A DNA stretch of 64,000 bases, from NCBI GenBank assembly GCA_963819175.1, contig CAWFVJ010000001.1, positions 1-64,000 of the forward strand. Direction: 5' to 3'. The notes beneath the pieces were generated by a model that had not been told where the DNA came from, made no database searches, and worked only from the letters and a program-made list of their open reading frames with translations. A program made the translations under genes and the position numbers. Below are positions 55,718 to 64,000 of the stretch, one piece after another; within the stretch, counting starts at the first letter, position 1; the number at the start of each line of letters is the position of its first letter. The DNA is from CAWBRT01 sp963819175. Its GTDB lineage: Bacteria > Acidobacteriota > Terriglobia > Terriglobales > Acidobacteriaceae.

Positions 55718-55930
55718 GCCTGCCCAACGTGACGCCCAGGAAAAGTAGCGCCTGAACACACGTAAACATCTTTAAGTATACGGGAACGCTGTGAATGCGG
55801 TCAATGCATTCCCTGCGGTGGAAATAATCGTATTACGATGTAATCCGCCTTCATTCGCCGAAAGCTGTGTCTCCACGATGGAGACCGCCGAGGCGGTATA
55901 ATAAGTCAGATTAAGAGCGAGTCTGACAGG

Positions 55931-56404
55931 ATGCCAGAGCACATAAAGAAAAAGCTCCAAGAGGAGATTCAGGTCCTCGAACACGAGCTGAACGTGGAAT
56001 TGCCAAGGGAATTGAAGAAAGCGGTCGCGATGGGCGATCTGAGCGAGAATGCCGAATATCACATGGCCAAACAGCGGCAGGAGTTCGTCCGCGCCCGTCT
56101 TGGCCAGCTCAAGAAACGCGTTTCCGATCTTTCCATGATCAACATGAACAATATTCCTCGCGACCGGGCTGCACTTGGCTCGACGGTATTGGTCTTCGAT
56201 GCCACCAAAGGCGAGGAAATCGAATACAAACTGGTCACCAGTGAGGAATCCGACGTAACGAAGGGACTCATCTCGACTTCTTCCCCGATCGGACGGGCGA
56301 TGATGGGCAAGAAAGTCGGCGATACGGCGAGCGTGGTCACTCCGGCAGGGAACCGCGAGCTGGAGATTCTGAAGCTGGCCACCATTCACGACGAGGCCGA
56401 ATGA
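55931..56404 (+). CDS. greA: Transcription elongation factor GreA
   Basis: Rescues backtracked RNA polymerase by stimulating transcript cleavage. The N-terminal coiled coil (LQEEIQVLEHELNVELPREL) with the acidic tip GDLSENAEYHMAK carries the catalytic residues, and the C-terminal FKBP-like domain runs from LGSTVLVFDATKGEEIEYKL to SSPIGRAMMGKKVGDTASVV. It has 157 residues. Its stop overlaps the next start (ATGA). Confidence 0.92.
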   Translation: MPEHIKKKLQEEIQVLEHELNVELPRELKKAVAMGDLSENAEYHMAKQRQEFVRARLGQLKKRVSDLSMINMNNIPRDRAALGSTVLVFDATKGEEIEYKLVTSEESDVTKGLISTSSPIGRAMMGKKVGDTASVVTPAGNRELEILKLATIHDEAE

Positions 56405-57078
56405 CCTGGACGAGTGCTTTTGGACGCGCCTGCGGAGTAGTGCTCTACAAGATCGTCGACGGTCTGGCGCTGACGCGAATCTCGCCGAATGTGCTCACGT
56501 TTATTGGCTTGGTCATCAACGTTGGAGCGGCGTTGCTCTTTGGTTTTGCCAGCGCCGATAACAACCAGCCGCTGCTGTTTCGCTGGGCGGGCGTCGTGGT
56601 GATCGGGGCCGGCATCTTCGACATGGTGGACGGCCGCGTAGCCCGAGCCACCAACCAGGTGACCGAGTTCGGCGGGTTTTTCGACTCCGTGGTCGACCGT
56701 TATAGCGATGTGGTCTTGTTTTTCGGGCTGCTGGTTTACTACGCCAGGGCTCATCGATTCTTCTACCTGGTGATGGTGGCATTTGTCATGACCAGCTCGG
56801 TGATGGTGAGCTACACCCGGGCGCGGGCCGAATGCATGATCGAAAAGTGTAAGGTCGGCTTCATGGAGCGGCCGGAACGGATCGTGCTGATCATCATCGG
56901 CGCCCTGTTCAACCGCATGGCGCCGGTCCTGTGGGTGCTTGCCGTGCTGTCGACGATCACCGTGATCCACCGCATCCGCTACACCTACGCGCAAACCACG
57001 CTGAGAGAGCGTGCGGAAAAGGCGGCCGCGGGACCGCCGCTCACAACCACGTCTGAATCAGAATTGTCATCCCGTTAG
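56401..57078 (+). CDS. CDP-alcohol phosphatidyltransferase
   Basis: Membrane enzyme of 225 residues that transfers a phosphatidyl group from a CDP-lipid to an alcohol. The signature D-x2-D-G-x2-A-R-x8-G-x3-D-x3-D is complete: D74, D77, G78, A81, R82, G91, D95, D99. About five or six helices are predicted around it. The acceptor is not defined: glycerol-3-phosphate, inositol-phosphate or another alcohol are possible. It overlaps greA by ATGA, an unusual coupling of lipid synthesis to a transcription factor. The frame is intact. Confidence 0.88.
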   Translation: MTWTSAFGRACGVVLYKIVDGLALTRISPNVLTFIGLVINVGAALLFGFASADNNQPLLFRWAGVVVIGAGIFDMVDGRVARATNQVTEFGGFFDSVVDRYSDVVLFFGLLVYYARAHRFFYLVMVAFVMTSSVMVSYTRARAECMIEKCKVGFMERPERIVLIIIGALFNRMAPVLWVLAVLSTITVIHRIRYTYAQTTLRERAEKAAAGPPLTTTSESELSSR

Positions 57079-57118
57079 ACCGGAAATTTCAAAAAAGCTG
57101 TACCCCGAACGAAAACGT

Positions 57119-57348
57119 CATTCCGAGCGAGCGAGGCTTTCCGGTCGCGAGTCGAGGAATCTTTTGTGTTGCTTTACTACGGAAAAACACAAGATCCCTC
57201 CACTCCGCGCCCGAACAGCTTCTTGCTTATCGAGTGTAAAGTCGGGTACGCAGCTTGGCTGCTCCGGCCTGCGGGCGCTCGGCACTTCGGTCGGGATGAC
57301 GCTTCCAAATTTACATTACTGGGCGGCTGCACCAATCCAGGAACTGCT
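57119..57348. repeat. Dispersed palindromic repeat family B (long form)
   Basis: GTCATTCCGAGCGAGCGAGG, then GCGAGTCGAGGAATCTTTTG, GGAAAAACACAAGATCCCTC, CACTCCG and CGGTCGGGATGACGCTTCC, ending CCAGGAACTGCTCTA. The final CTA is the complement of the stop codon of the convergent PDZ gene. Confidence 0.75.
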
Positions 57349-58179
57349 CTAATTCGCGCCGAGTGGCCAGCCAGAAGGGGGTAGCGAAGAGCGGCGATTT
57401 CGGCCCGGCATGCTGATCGAGAGATTTACCTCGCGCTTGTCCCGGACGATCGTGAGCGCGGTTGGACCGGAGCGGCCGCGGGTGGCGCGCAGCCAGTCGC
57501 GGATGTCCGCCACCGCGTCTTTTTCGACGCGAACGACCACATCTCCGGCTTTCAGTCCGGCGGCCGCCGCCGGGCTACCGCTCTCGACCGAACGCACCAG
57601 CACGCCACCGCGTCCGTTTTTGACTCCGAAGAATTCGCAGAGCTGAGGGGTCAGGTTCTCCAGCACGGCTCCCGTCGGGCCAAGGTGCACGGTGTTGGTG
57701 AAGGGTACTTCGAAGTCCGGCACGGGAGGAACCCGCGGGAAGGCGGGGGGCGCCGAAGGCGCCTCATGCGCGAGCCTCGGATTGGAGGATTGCGCGCGAT
57801 CGGCCAGCGTGACTTGCACGTTGATGGCTTGTCCGTCGCGCATGACGCCGAGCGTCACCGCAGTCCCAGGCGGTGTCTGGCGAACAAAATTACGGAGTTG
57901 GTCTCTGTCTTGGACCGGGTTGCCGTTGAAGCCGACAACCACGTCGTGCTCTCTCATGCCGACTTTTCCGGCCGGTGCATCCTGGTCGACCATCGTCACC
58001 TCAGCTCCCGAAGCACTTTTTAGCTTCAGGGGCTGCACGCGGTCAGGGGAGATGTTGCGAATATTGAGCCCCAGATAAGCGCCATGCCTCGGAGGGGGTT
58101 CAGGCCAGCCTTGGCCTGCCGCCGCCGAAGCCAGCAAACCGACCAGCAGAATCAACAGGAGATGGAATCGATGCTTCAT
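57349..58179 (-). CDS. Secreted protein with two PDZ domains
   Basis: A 276-residue exported protein. The signal sequence HRFHLLLILLVGLLASAAAG (cleavage before QGWPEPP) is followed by a first PDZ domain (YLGLNIRNISPDRVQPLKLK, VGMREHDVVVGFNGNPVQ), a Pro-rich linker and a second PDZ domain (AVLENLTPQLCEFFGVKNGR, GLKAGDVVVRVEKDAV). There is no protease domain, so a scaffolding or substrate-binding role is likely. The last residues and stop lie against a family B repeat. It lies downstream of the DUF4097 gene on the same strand, by a few bases. Confidence 0.85.
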   Translation of the reverse strand: MKHRFHLLLILLVGLLASAAAGQGWPEPPPRHGAYLGLNIRNISPDRVQPLKLKSASGAEVTMVDQDAPAGKVGMREHDVVVGFNGNPVQDRDQLRNFVRQTPPGTAVTLGVMRDGQAINVQVTLADRAQSSNPRLAHEAPSAPPAFPRVPPVPDFEVPFTNTVHLGPTGAVLENLTPQLCEFFGVKNGRGGVLVRSVESGSPAAAAGLKAGDVVVRVEKDAVADIRDWLRATRGRSGPTALTIVRDKREVNLSISMPGRNRRSSLPPSGWPLGAN

Positions 58180-58185
58180 AGTTCC

Positions 58186-59446
58186 TTATTGGTCTCGACG
58201 GATATCGATTTGCCCGATCGAAGTGCGGAGATTCAGCCGCGGACCACCACCGCTCAGCAATCCTTCGGCGTACATCATCTTTGGCCCCCAACCTCCGTTT
58301 TCGGCAGCGACCTTCAGCTCAGGGAAATCCGACCTGATGCCTTGTCCGGCGGCTATATCCGTGGTTGCGCGCACGGTTAACGGCACACCGGTTTTCACAT
58401 AGACCACGATGTCGCCGGCTCCGGTGTGCAGACGTGGATTGGACGGCGACGGAAGAGGCGAGAAACTCGGCCTGAATTCTTCCCACCCCACTGCGCGCAT
58501 CGGCTCCGCGCGCCAGTTTCGACAGTGCGATGTTTCCCCCGCCGGTTCTGGCGACGACCGGGCCCTTGCTGGAGCCTACGCGGATGTTGCCGCCACGGGT
58601 GCTGACCGTCACCGGCCCGTCGGCCTCATCGACGGTAATGTCGCCCCCGCCGTTGCCGATATTGAGAGATCCGATACATCGTTGCAGCGTCACGTTGCCG
58701 CCATCGTTTTGTATCACCCCGCTGCCGATCACCCCGAGGTCGATATTGCCGCCGAGGGTTTGAGCCTCGAGGCGGTGGCCCAGCAAGGAGCCGAGAGTAA
58801 TGTTTCCGCCTCCGGTCCGTGCCAGCAGATCGCCGTTGAGTTGTCCAAACTTGAGATTGCCGCCCTTCGTCAGCGCGCGTACCGCGCCGTTGACCTTATC
58901 CACGGCAATGTCGCCGGCCCGGGTGTTGAGATCGAGCCGCGAGGTTATGTCGGTGACCGTAATATCTCCATTCCCAGTCGCGATCCGGACCCATTCCATC
59001 CTCGCCGGGATGTGAAGTTCGAACTCGGCATCGAAGCGTCCCCGCGTATGCGACTCGTCGTTGACCTCCAGAATCGAGCCTTCAGCATTGCGGGAAGTGT
59101 TCACCCGGAAGCGTGCGAACTCGCGTTTTGCCTCCTCCTCAGTGCCGGCGAAGAAGCGCTTGCGCACGGTCCAGTGCAGGCCGCCACCGTCGCCCTCCAC
59201 TTTCACGCTGCCCAGCGGGGTATTCACCCGCAGAGCATGGGAGGACGGCAGCTTGCCGCTGCTTTCCTCCACCCAGGATTGCCCATCGCGATAGACGCGC
59301 GCTGACTGTGCGCTGGCCGCCCCCGCCAGTAACAGCAGCACCAAGCCGAAGGCAAAACTGCCAAGGCTTCCGCGCCCAATCCGGGCGGCCCGAATACCGA
59401 GTTTGCTAATACCGATCAATCCCGATCTCTCCCTGACGAACCGCAC
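58186..59446 (-). CDS. Secreted DUF4097 beta-helix protein (one frameshift)
   Basis: About 420 residues after correction. A signal sequence (SFAFGLVLLLLAGAASAQSA) is followed by many short repeats such as GNGDITVTDITSRLDLNTRA, GDIAVDKVNGAVRALTKGGN and GGGDITVDEADGPVTVSTRG, which form the DUF4097 right-handed beta-helix-like fold of putative adhesins. The frame changes near 58495, and the C-terminal part GAGDIVVYVKTGVPLTVRAT continues to GQIDIRRDQ. It is third in an ECF sigma / anti-sigma operon, where such proteins are common in this phylum. ATG 59446 adds a basic lead before the signal. Confidence 0.8.
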
Positions 59447-59449
59447 ACT

Positions 59450-60388
59450 TCAATCGATCTCCGGCATGGAAGCCAGCATCTTCCGCGACTCCGTCCGGAT
59501 GTAAGGAAGGGGGTCATCCTTGGCCAACTGCTGCAACGCCTGGCGCACGCTGGTGTCGGCGCGGCTACCTTCCAGGGCGCGCAAAGCTCCCATGCGGAGG
59601 CCGGGGTTGTTGTCATTCAGCAGGGTTTCGACAACCGCGTTGCGCACGCGGATATCTTCGCGCACGTAGGGCGTAACCGCCTCCAGCGCCTTGAGCCGGA
59701 CGCCGGGGTTGCTGTCATATCGCAAGGCAAAGACCAGCCCTTCGCGAATACGTTCATCCTGGGGCTTCTGCCGGAGCACATCGATGGAGTCCATGCGCAG
59801 CCCGGAGTTGTAATTGTTGCGCGTCGCGTAAAGCAACAACTGCTGGATTTCCGGATCGCTCAATGAGCCCTGCACCTGCTCCGGGGTGGTCGTGTCGTAC
59901 TGAATCTTGATCCGGTTGGTGCCGGCCTCCTGCTGAATAGTGCGTATGCCGGAGATGGAAGCCTCGGCGCGAGGCTGTGGGCTCGCCGGACTCACGATGG
60001 CGCCGCCGCGAACACCGCCCACCACGCGATACATGGTGCCCAGCCCCGAGCCAAAGCCCACGATGAAGATCACGGCCGCCAGTGCGGGCGAGAATTGCCA
60101 GCGGCGCAGCCAGGCGACCGGGTCCAGGACGAATCGCCGCCAGCCCTGCAACTGCTCCGCCGTCTCCAGCCGTTCCTGAAGTGCCATGCGGGCCGAAGCC
60201 AGCAGGTTCGGCGTTACCTCCAGCTTCGGCAAGGCGTTGAGCTGCCCGTGCAAGCCCTTGAACTCGCCGACGACAGCCGCGCATTCCGGGCAGCGCTTGG
60301 CGTGCTGCTCCAACTCGAAGCGCGCATCGTCAGGCAGCTCGTCGTAGAGGTAAAGCGTTACGTTTTGTTGCACCCACTCGCAGTTCAT
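59450..60388 (-). CDS. Zinc-binding anti-sigma factor with HEAT-like repeats
   Basis: A 312-residue membrane protein. The N-terminal ZAS domain has H29-x3-C33-x2-C36 (HAKRCPEC) plus Cys3. The single membrane helix is FSPALAAVIFIVGFGSGLGT (about 99-118). The outer part contains HEAT-like repeats (GLVFALRYDSNPGVRLKALE, VVETLLNDNNPGLRMGALRA, ALQQLAKDDPLPYIRTESRK). It presumably holds the adjacent ECF sigma factor until a signal is sensed. Start ATG 60388 opens MNCEWVQQNVTLYLYDEL. It lies 31 bases after the sigma gene. Confidence 0.88.
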   Translation of the reverse strand: MNCEWVQQNVTLYLYDELPDDARFELEQHAKRCPECAAVVGEFKGLHGQLNALPKLEVTPNLLASARMALQERLETAEQLQGWRRFVLDPVAWLRRWQFSPALAAVIFIVGFGSGLGTMYRVVGGVRGGAIVSPASPQPRAEASISGIRTIQQEAGTNRIKIQYDTTTPEQVQGSLSDPEIQQLLLYATRNNYNSGLRMDSIDVLRQKPQDERIREGLVFALRYDSNPGVRLKALEAVTPYVREDIRVRNAVVETLLNDNNPGLRMGALRALEGSRADTSVRQALQQLAKDDPLPYIRTESRKMLASMPEID

Positions 60389-60419
60389 GACTTCCTCTTT
60401 CTCTTTTCGTCCGTAGCCA

Positions 60420-61121
60420 TCACCGCGCGTTTACCAGCGCGGCGCGCAGCTTCTGGGTCGCACGGAATAGCGTGTTCTTGACGGTCTCTTCGGTGGTGTT
60501 CAGTGTCTCCCCAATCGTGCGCAATCGCAGGCCCTCGTAGTGCTTCATCTCAAAGACAATGCGCTCGCGCGGCGTCAATTTTTCGAGCGCCAAGGCAATG
60601 CGAGCGGCAAGTTCGCCGCGCATCAGGTTGCGTTCGGGACTGGCGCCCGGACGTTCGTCGGCCACCTGTTCGAGCAGGTTGAGTTCCTGGCCGTCGGCGT
60701 CGTGCGCCACCGGCGGTTCCTCTTTGCGCACCTGCTTGCGGCGCAGATGGTCGAGGCAGAGATTGGTGACGATGCGGTAAATCCAGGTGTAAAAAGAGCA
60801 TTCGAAGCGAAAGCTGGCAAGATTGCGGTAAGCCTTGAGAAACGCTTCCTGGTATATGTCTTTGGCATCATGCTCGGAGCCGGTGAGGTGGAGCGCGAGC
60901 CTGAGCACAGCCTGATCGTACTGGCGAACCAATTCCTCGAAGGCGGCGCGATTACCGCGCTGCGCTTCGCGAATCAGTTCCGCGTCGTTGACCCGGCTGG
61001 CATTCTGCCCGAGCATAGCTCCCGTTCGCTGGGGGGTAACAATTCCTGAGATTTCTTGCGTGCCCTCTCTTCCATCGTAATGTGCAAATGGAAAAGCCGC
61101 CATCATCGCCTCGGCTGACAT
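60420..61121 (-). CDS. ECF-type RNA polymerase sigma factor
   Basis: Alternative sigma factor of the sigma-70 family with regions 2 and 4 only. Region 2: FEELVRQYDQAVLRLALHLT, DAKDIYQEAFLKAYRNLASF, WIYRIVTNLCLDHLRRKQVR. Region 4: ALEKLTPRERIVFEMKHYEG, IGETLNTTEETVKNTLFRAT. The frame opens at ATG 61121 but the first 35 residues are unlike the family; ATG 61016 (MLGQNASRVNDAELIREAQR) gives a normal 198-residue protein. It heads an operon with its anti-sigma factor and a DUF4097 protein. Confidence 0.9.
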   Translation of the reverse strand: MSAEAMMAAFPFAHYDGREGTQEISGIVTPQRTGAMLGQNASRVNDAELIREAQRGNRAAFEELVRQYDQAVLRLALHLTGSEHDAKDIYQEAFLKAYRNLASFRFECSFYTWIYRIVTNLCLDHLRRKQVRKEEPPVAHDADGQELNLLEQVADERPGASPERNLMRGELAARIALALEKLTPRERIVFEMKHYEGLRLRTIGETLNTTEETVKNTLFRATQKLRAALVNAR

Positions 61122-61124
61122 GGC

Positions 61125-61240
61125 TATGGCAAAACCAGGGATGCTATATTCCTTTTCGTTTCGTTCAAAGTCGCCGCTCCCTGAGGGTCGCGTCGACCGG
61201 AGTATTCGACTTCGGGGTACCCATCCCTGGTTTTGCTATA
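61125..61240. repeat. Long inverted repeat upstream of the ECF sigma gene
   Basis: TATGGCAAAACCAGGGATG (61125-61143) and CATCCCTGGTTTTGCTATA (61222-61240) are complementary at 18 of 19 positions, 78 bases apart. The pair covers the likely promoter and leader of the sigma operon. It could be an attenuator, a regulator-binding region or the trace of a small mobile element. Confidence 0.7.
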
Positions 61241-61705
61241 CCCGCCACCTAATCTCTCGTTACCCCTGCCACGGGGCGATCCACTGTTCTGTTGGACGAG
61301 AGAAAGGGTGATTGGTTAGCAGATACCTCTCGCGAATCCGGTTGACGGGTTGGCGCCCCTGGGGGAAGGGGCGCAGCTCCCAATGCGTGGTGGCGACTTG
61401 GGCGAGATTCGCGGAAGGTATGTTCCGCGAAGGAGCGTTCAGTCCAGTTCCAGAGATGCTGTATCCCAAATTGGTGAACGTCATTCCGAGCGAGCGTGGC
61501 TCCGCAGGGACAGCGGGAAGACACAAGATCCCTCCACTCCGCTCCCCACCCCATCAAACGCAACAACGGCGTTTGTCGGGGCCCCGGCTTCGCTTCGGTC
61601 GGGATGACGTTTCTCAAATATCCGGATATACCAACTCTGGAATTGCCGCAGCCCGGCGGTGCCAGACTGGGTGCACCAACCGGGAGCTGCCCTATCTGGT
61701 CAGGA
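61241..61705. repeat. Intergenic with family B repeat
   Basis: No gene. At 61481-61608 the family B pieces GTCATTCCGAGCGAGCGTGG, GAAGACACAAGATCCCTCCA, CTCCG and CGGTCGGGATGACG are recognisable. The preceding part has a short inverted repeat near GGTTGACGGGTTGGCGCC. This gap separates the sigma operon from the convergently placed ribosomal genes. Confidence 0.6.
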
Positions 61706-62182
61706 TCAGGCCTGCGGCTCTTCGGCCTCGACCTCTTCCTTTTCCTTCGCGATGGTCACCTTGATGGTGGTAGTGACCTCGCGATGCAGCTTGATGGGAA
61801 CCGTGAACTCACCCAGAGCCTTGAGCGGCTCATCGAGCTGCAACTTGCGGCGATCGACGTTGAAGCCGCGATGCTCCAGCTCGTGCGCAATGTCGGCCGA
61901 TGTGACCGAGCCGAACAACTGGTCGTTTTCGCCCGAGCGGCGGGTGAAGCTCAAGTTGACCCCATCGAATTGCTTGGCCAGCAATTCGGCATCAGACTTC
62001 TCTTTGACGCCACGGCGCAGGGAAGCGGCCTTCATCTGCTCGATGACGGACTTGTTGGCCGCACTGGCTTCAATGGCGAGCTTGTGGGGCAGCAGATAGT
62101 TGCGTCCGTACCCTTCGGCGACCTTCACCACGTCGCCGCGGGAGCCCAGCTTCGGGACATCTTCTTTCAAAATGACTTCCAT
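61706..62182 (-). CDS. rplI: 50S ribosomal protein L9
   Basis: A 158-residue L9, the elongated protein at the base of the L1 stalk. The N-terminal domain MEVILKEDVPKLGSRGDVVK and VAEGYGRNYLLPHKLAIEAS is diagnostic. The connecting helix (SVIEQMKAASLRRGVKEKSD) and C-terminal domain (LFGSVTSADIAHELEHRGFN) follow, and an acidic tail AKEKEEVEAEEPQA ends it. Frame intact. Last gene of rpsF-rpsR-rplI. Confidence 0.96.
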   Translation of the reverse strand: MEVILKEDVPKLGSRGDVVKVAEGYGRNYLLPHKLAIEASAANKSVIEQMKAASLRRGVKEKSDAELLAKQFDGVNLSFTRRSGENDQLFGSVTSADIAHELEHRGFNVDRRKLQLDEPLKALGEFTVPIKLHREVTTTIKVTIAKEKEEVEAEEPQA

Positions 62183-62271
62183 CGTAAAAACTCCCTAAGA
62201 ATTCCTGAATGGCCGGAATGCCGCAGCCGGGGTTGAACAGGATGCGCCCCGGCGGAATCCCGCCCGATTGC

Positions 62272-62673
62272 TTAACGACGAGCGGCGAACGGCAGCAGCG
62301 CTATGTTGCGCGCCTGCTTGATGGCTTCCGTTACCCGGCGCTGATGTGGAGTGCACACTCCGGTCAGGCGGCGCGGAACGATCTTTCCGCTCTCGGCAAC
62401 AAACTGCGAAAGCAGCCGCACGTCCTTGTAGTTGATATTGTCGATCTTCTCGGTACAGAACTTGCACACCTTCTTGCGGCGAAAGAACTTGCGTCCGCCG
62501 CCTTCGCGTCCGCCGCCGGGGCCGCCCGGACGTTGTCCGGTACGTGGACCGCCGCCGGGGCGTCCGCCCGGACGTGGACCTGGACCTGAGCCTGAGCTCG
62601 GGCTTGGGCTCGGACTCGAACTCGGCTCCGGAGAACTCTCAGAAGCTGCCTTATTGGTATTCTCGTCTGCCAT
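62272..62673 (-). CDS. rpsR: 30S ribosomal protein S18 with long N-terminal extension
   Basis: S18 of 133 residues. The conserved domain starts at about 62 (KFFRRKKVCKFCTEKIDNIN) and includes the zinc-type ligands C70, C73, C107 and H110, then GKIVPRRLTGVCTPHQRRVT. The first 60 residues are a low-complexity extension: acidic/Ser-rich, then Ser-Pro repeats, then Gly-Pro-Arg repeats (GPGPRPGGRPGGGPRTGQRP). S18 in most bacteria is 70-90 residues long. The extension is coded by a short DNA tandem repeat and is probably disordered and exposed. Frame intact. Confidence 0.94.
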   Translation of the reverse strand: MADENTNKAASESSPEPSSSPSPSPSSGSGPGPRPGGRPGGGPRTGQRPGGPGGGREGGGRKFFRRKKVCKFCTEKIDNINYKDVRLLSQFVAESGKIVPRRLTGVCTPHQRRVTEAIKQARNIALLPFAARR

Positions 62674-62834
62674 GACTCTCCTTCACTCACTGCGATTCCG
62701 CTCAGTGACCTGTCTGCCACTCGTCAGCACAGGGCCAGCAGAGCACTCGCGCGATAAAAACTGCTGGACCGGATACCCGGTCGTATGCGTCTGCGGCGAC
62801 CTTGCAGGGTAGCGCCGCGCAAAGCACTGGTGGG

Positions 62835-63254
62835 TTAGGCCTCGAGCGAGGCGGGCTCCGCGCCCGGACTCGGTTCGTTGGCGCCGGCGGCTTCCGCGGC
62901 CTGCCTGCCCTGTCCCCTGCGGTGCGATTCGCGAATCTGGCGAACCTTCTCCAGCCGCTTACCTTCCTGGTCGGTGCGAACGGTGATGAACTTGATCACC
63001 TGCTCGGCCACGCGCAGGCGGCGTTCGACTTCTTTCACCACGCCCCCGGCGCCTTCGACGTTGAACAGAATGTAATTGCCATCGTTAAACTTGCGGACCG
63101 CGTAGGCCATGCGCCGCTTGCCCATGCGCTGAGTGCCGGTAACGGTGCCGCCGGCGGTGGTGATGTTGGTCTCCATCGTCGCCACCAACTTGTCGACATC
63201 CTCGTCGGCCAGGTCAGGACGAACAATGAACATGATTTCGTAAGTACGCTGCAT
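62835..63254 (-). CDS. rpsF: 30S ribosomal protein S6
   Basis: A 139-residue S6, the partner of S18 on the platform of the 30S subunit. The ferredoxin-like fold is clear from MQRTYEIMFIVRPDLADEDV, GTQRMGKRRMAYAVRKFNDG, YILFNVEGAGGVVKEVERRL and EQVIKFITVRTDQEG. A charged and Ala/Pro-rich tail ends the protein. First gene of rpsF-rpsR-rplI; the ssb gene often found between rpsF and rpsR is absent, and the 161-base gap holds nothing recognisable. Confidence 0.95.
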   Translation of the reverse strand: MQRTYEIMFIVRPDLADEDVDKLVATMETNITTAGGTVTGTQRMGKRRMAYAVRKFNDGNYILFNVEGAGGVVKEVERRLRVAEQVIKFITVRTDQEGKRLEKVRQIRESHRRGQGRQAAEAAGANEPSPGAEPASLEA

Positions 63255-63400
63255 TGTGTTCTCCGAACTCTTTTTGTCACTCCGGCGAACTCAAAGTCCG
63301 CCGGGCATCCCGGCTTTCGCCCATCCAGCCCAACCACGGCATTCGATGGAAACCGGTGACGAAAGCGCAATCGCTTTCGCCGCGGGCTTCGACCCGCAAA

Positions 63401-64000
63401 TCACTCTTCCTTACGCGGCTGCTCCGCTTCCTCCGGCGGTGTCGCTTTGCGGTTGAAGCGGGTCATCGCCGCTCCCGGACCTTGCCGCAGGATGATCTCC
63501 ACTGCATCGGCAGCCGCATCCAGCATCTCGTCGACCGCCGGGTCCAGCTTCGACCTCCACGGCGAGAGCACGTATTCCTTGCCGCTCGAGATCGCGTGTT
63601 CCGGCGCGATTCCCAACCGGATCCGCAGAAACTCCTGCATCCCCAAGGCGCCGACCACCGACTTCATACCGTTATGACTGCCGGCGCTGCCACGCTCGCG
63701 AACCCGAACACTCCCGAAGGGCAAGTCGAGATCGTCGTAAATCACGATCAGGTCTTTCTCCGGGTCCGCCTCGTATTCCTGAACCAAGGCGACGACCGAC
63801 ATGCCGCTCAGGTTCATGTACGTTTCCGGCTTTGCCAGCAAAACCGGAACCTCTGCAATACGGGCCCGAGCTGTCGAGGCCCTACAATGCCGGTTGTCGA
63901 CCCTCACTCCGCAGCGCTCGGCCAACCGGTCGATCGCCAAAAAGCCCATATTGTGCGGCGTGAACTGGTACTCGATGCCCGGATTTCCGAGCCCGACAAT
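63401..64000 (-). CDS. pth: Peptidyl-tRNA hydrolase (5-prime end beyond the window)
   Basis: Recycles peptidyl-tRNAs released by stalled ribosomes. The frame is open to the window end, so the gene starts outside. The visible part begins IVGLGNPGIEYQFTPHNMGF, with the catalytic histidine in TPHN, then VPVLLAKPETYMNLSGMSVV (the Asn contact), VIYDDLDLPFGSVRVRERGS (Asp) and AGSHNGMKSVVGALG. It ends with a charged tail after ATPPEEAEQPRKEE. Upstream of rpsF on the same strand, as in many bacteria. Confidence 0.94.
   Translation of the reverse strand: MVGLGNPGIEYQFTPHNMGFLAIDRLAERCGVRVDNRHCRASTARARIAEVPVLLAKPETYMNLSGMSVVALVQEYEADPEKDLIVIYDDLDLPFGSVRVRERGSAGSHNGMKSVVGALGMQEFLRIRLGIAPEHAISSGKEYVLSPWRSKLDPAVDEMLDAAADAVEIILRQGPGAAMTRFNRKATPPEEAEQPRKEE

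Overview
This is a high-GC chromosomal window, most likely from an Acidobacteriota genome (Koribacter/Sulfotelmatobacter-like Terriglobia). That placement is inferred from the character of RpoC, S1, CarD and LepA, the LysW-like protein and the many intergenic hairpin repeats; no search was run. I recognised no rRNA, tRNA, CRISPR array, prophage or transposase gene.

Layout: the end of rpoB and an rpoC interrupted by one in-frame stop (1-4632); a YihY-type membrane protein, pyruvate kinase, an ABM-like protein, a rhomboid protease, a LysW-like carrier and a small secreted protein (4.7-9.9 kb); ribosomal protein S1 (10.1-12.0); a HIT protein, LigA, RsmI, an NTF2-like protein, a FlK-type thioesterase, MurJ, pyrophosphatase and MscL (12.3-20.3); a six-gene energy-converting, hydrogenase-related (Ehr/Hyf-like) complex with an ArsR regulator upstream (22.0-30.2); FolD, CoaE, an HtrA protease and LepA (31.0-37.3); the envelope pair bamA-ompH (37.8-41.6); a molybdopterin oxidoreductase and an alpha/beta hydrolase (41.9-45.4); the pntA1-pntA2-pntB transhydrogenase operon (46.0-48.9); D-tartrate dehydratase with an ABC permease and a lipoprotein (49.3-52.7); MltG, RuvX, CarD, GreA and a CDP-alcohol phosphatidyltransferase (52.8-57.1); a PDZ protein and an ECF sigma / anti-sigma / DUF4097 operon (57.3-61.1); then rplI, rpsR, rpsF and pth, which runs off the window end (61.7-64.0).

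About sixteen clearly housekeeping genes carry single-base frameshifts, with ligA alone carrying several. This points to uncorrected indels in the assembly rather than decay, and all broken genes should be read in that light. The rpoC break differs: it is an in-frame TAG followed three bases later by ATG, at the place where cyanobacterial rpoC1 and rpoC2 are separated.

The most distinctive biology is (i) the Ehr-like complex, whose large subunit has lost all four Ni-Fe cysteines and whose small subunit carries an N-terminal one-cluster ferredoxin domain; (ii) a dispersed family of roughly 33-nt intergenic hairpins whose stems change by compensatory substitution from copy to copy, and one of which supplies the coaE stop codon; (iii) tandem duplications that rebuild the ends of htrA and the start of hyfB; and (iv) the possible split rpoC.
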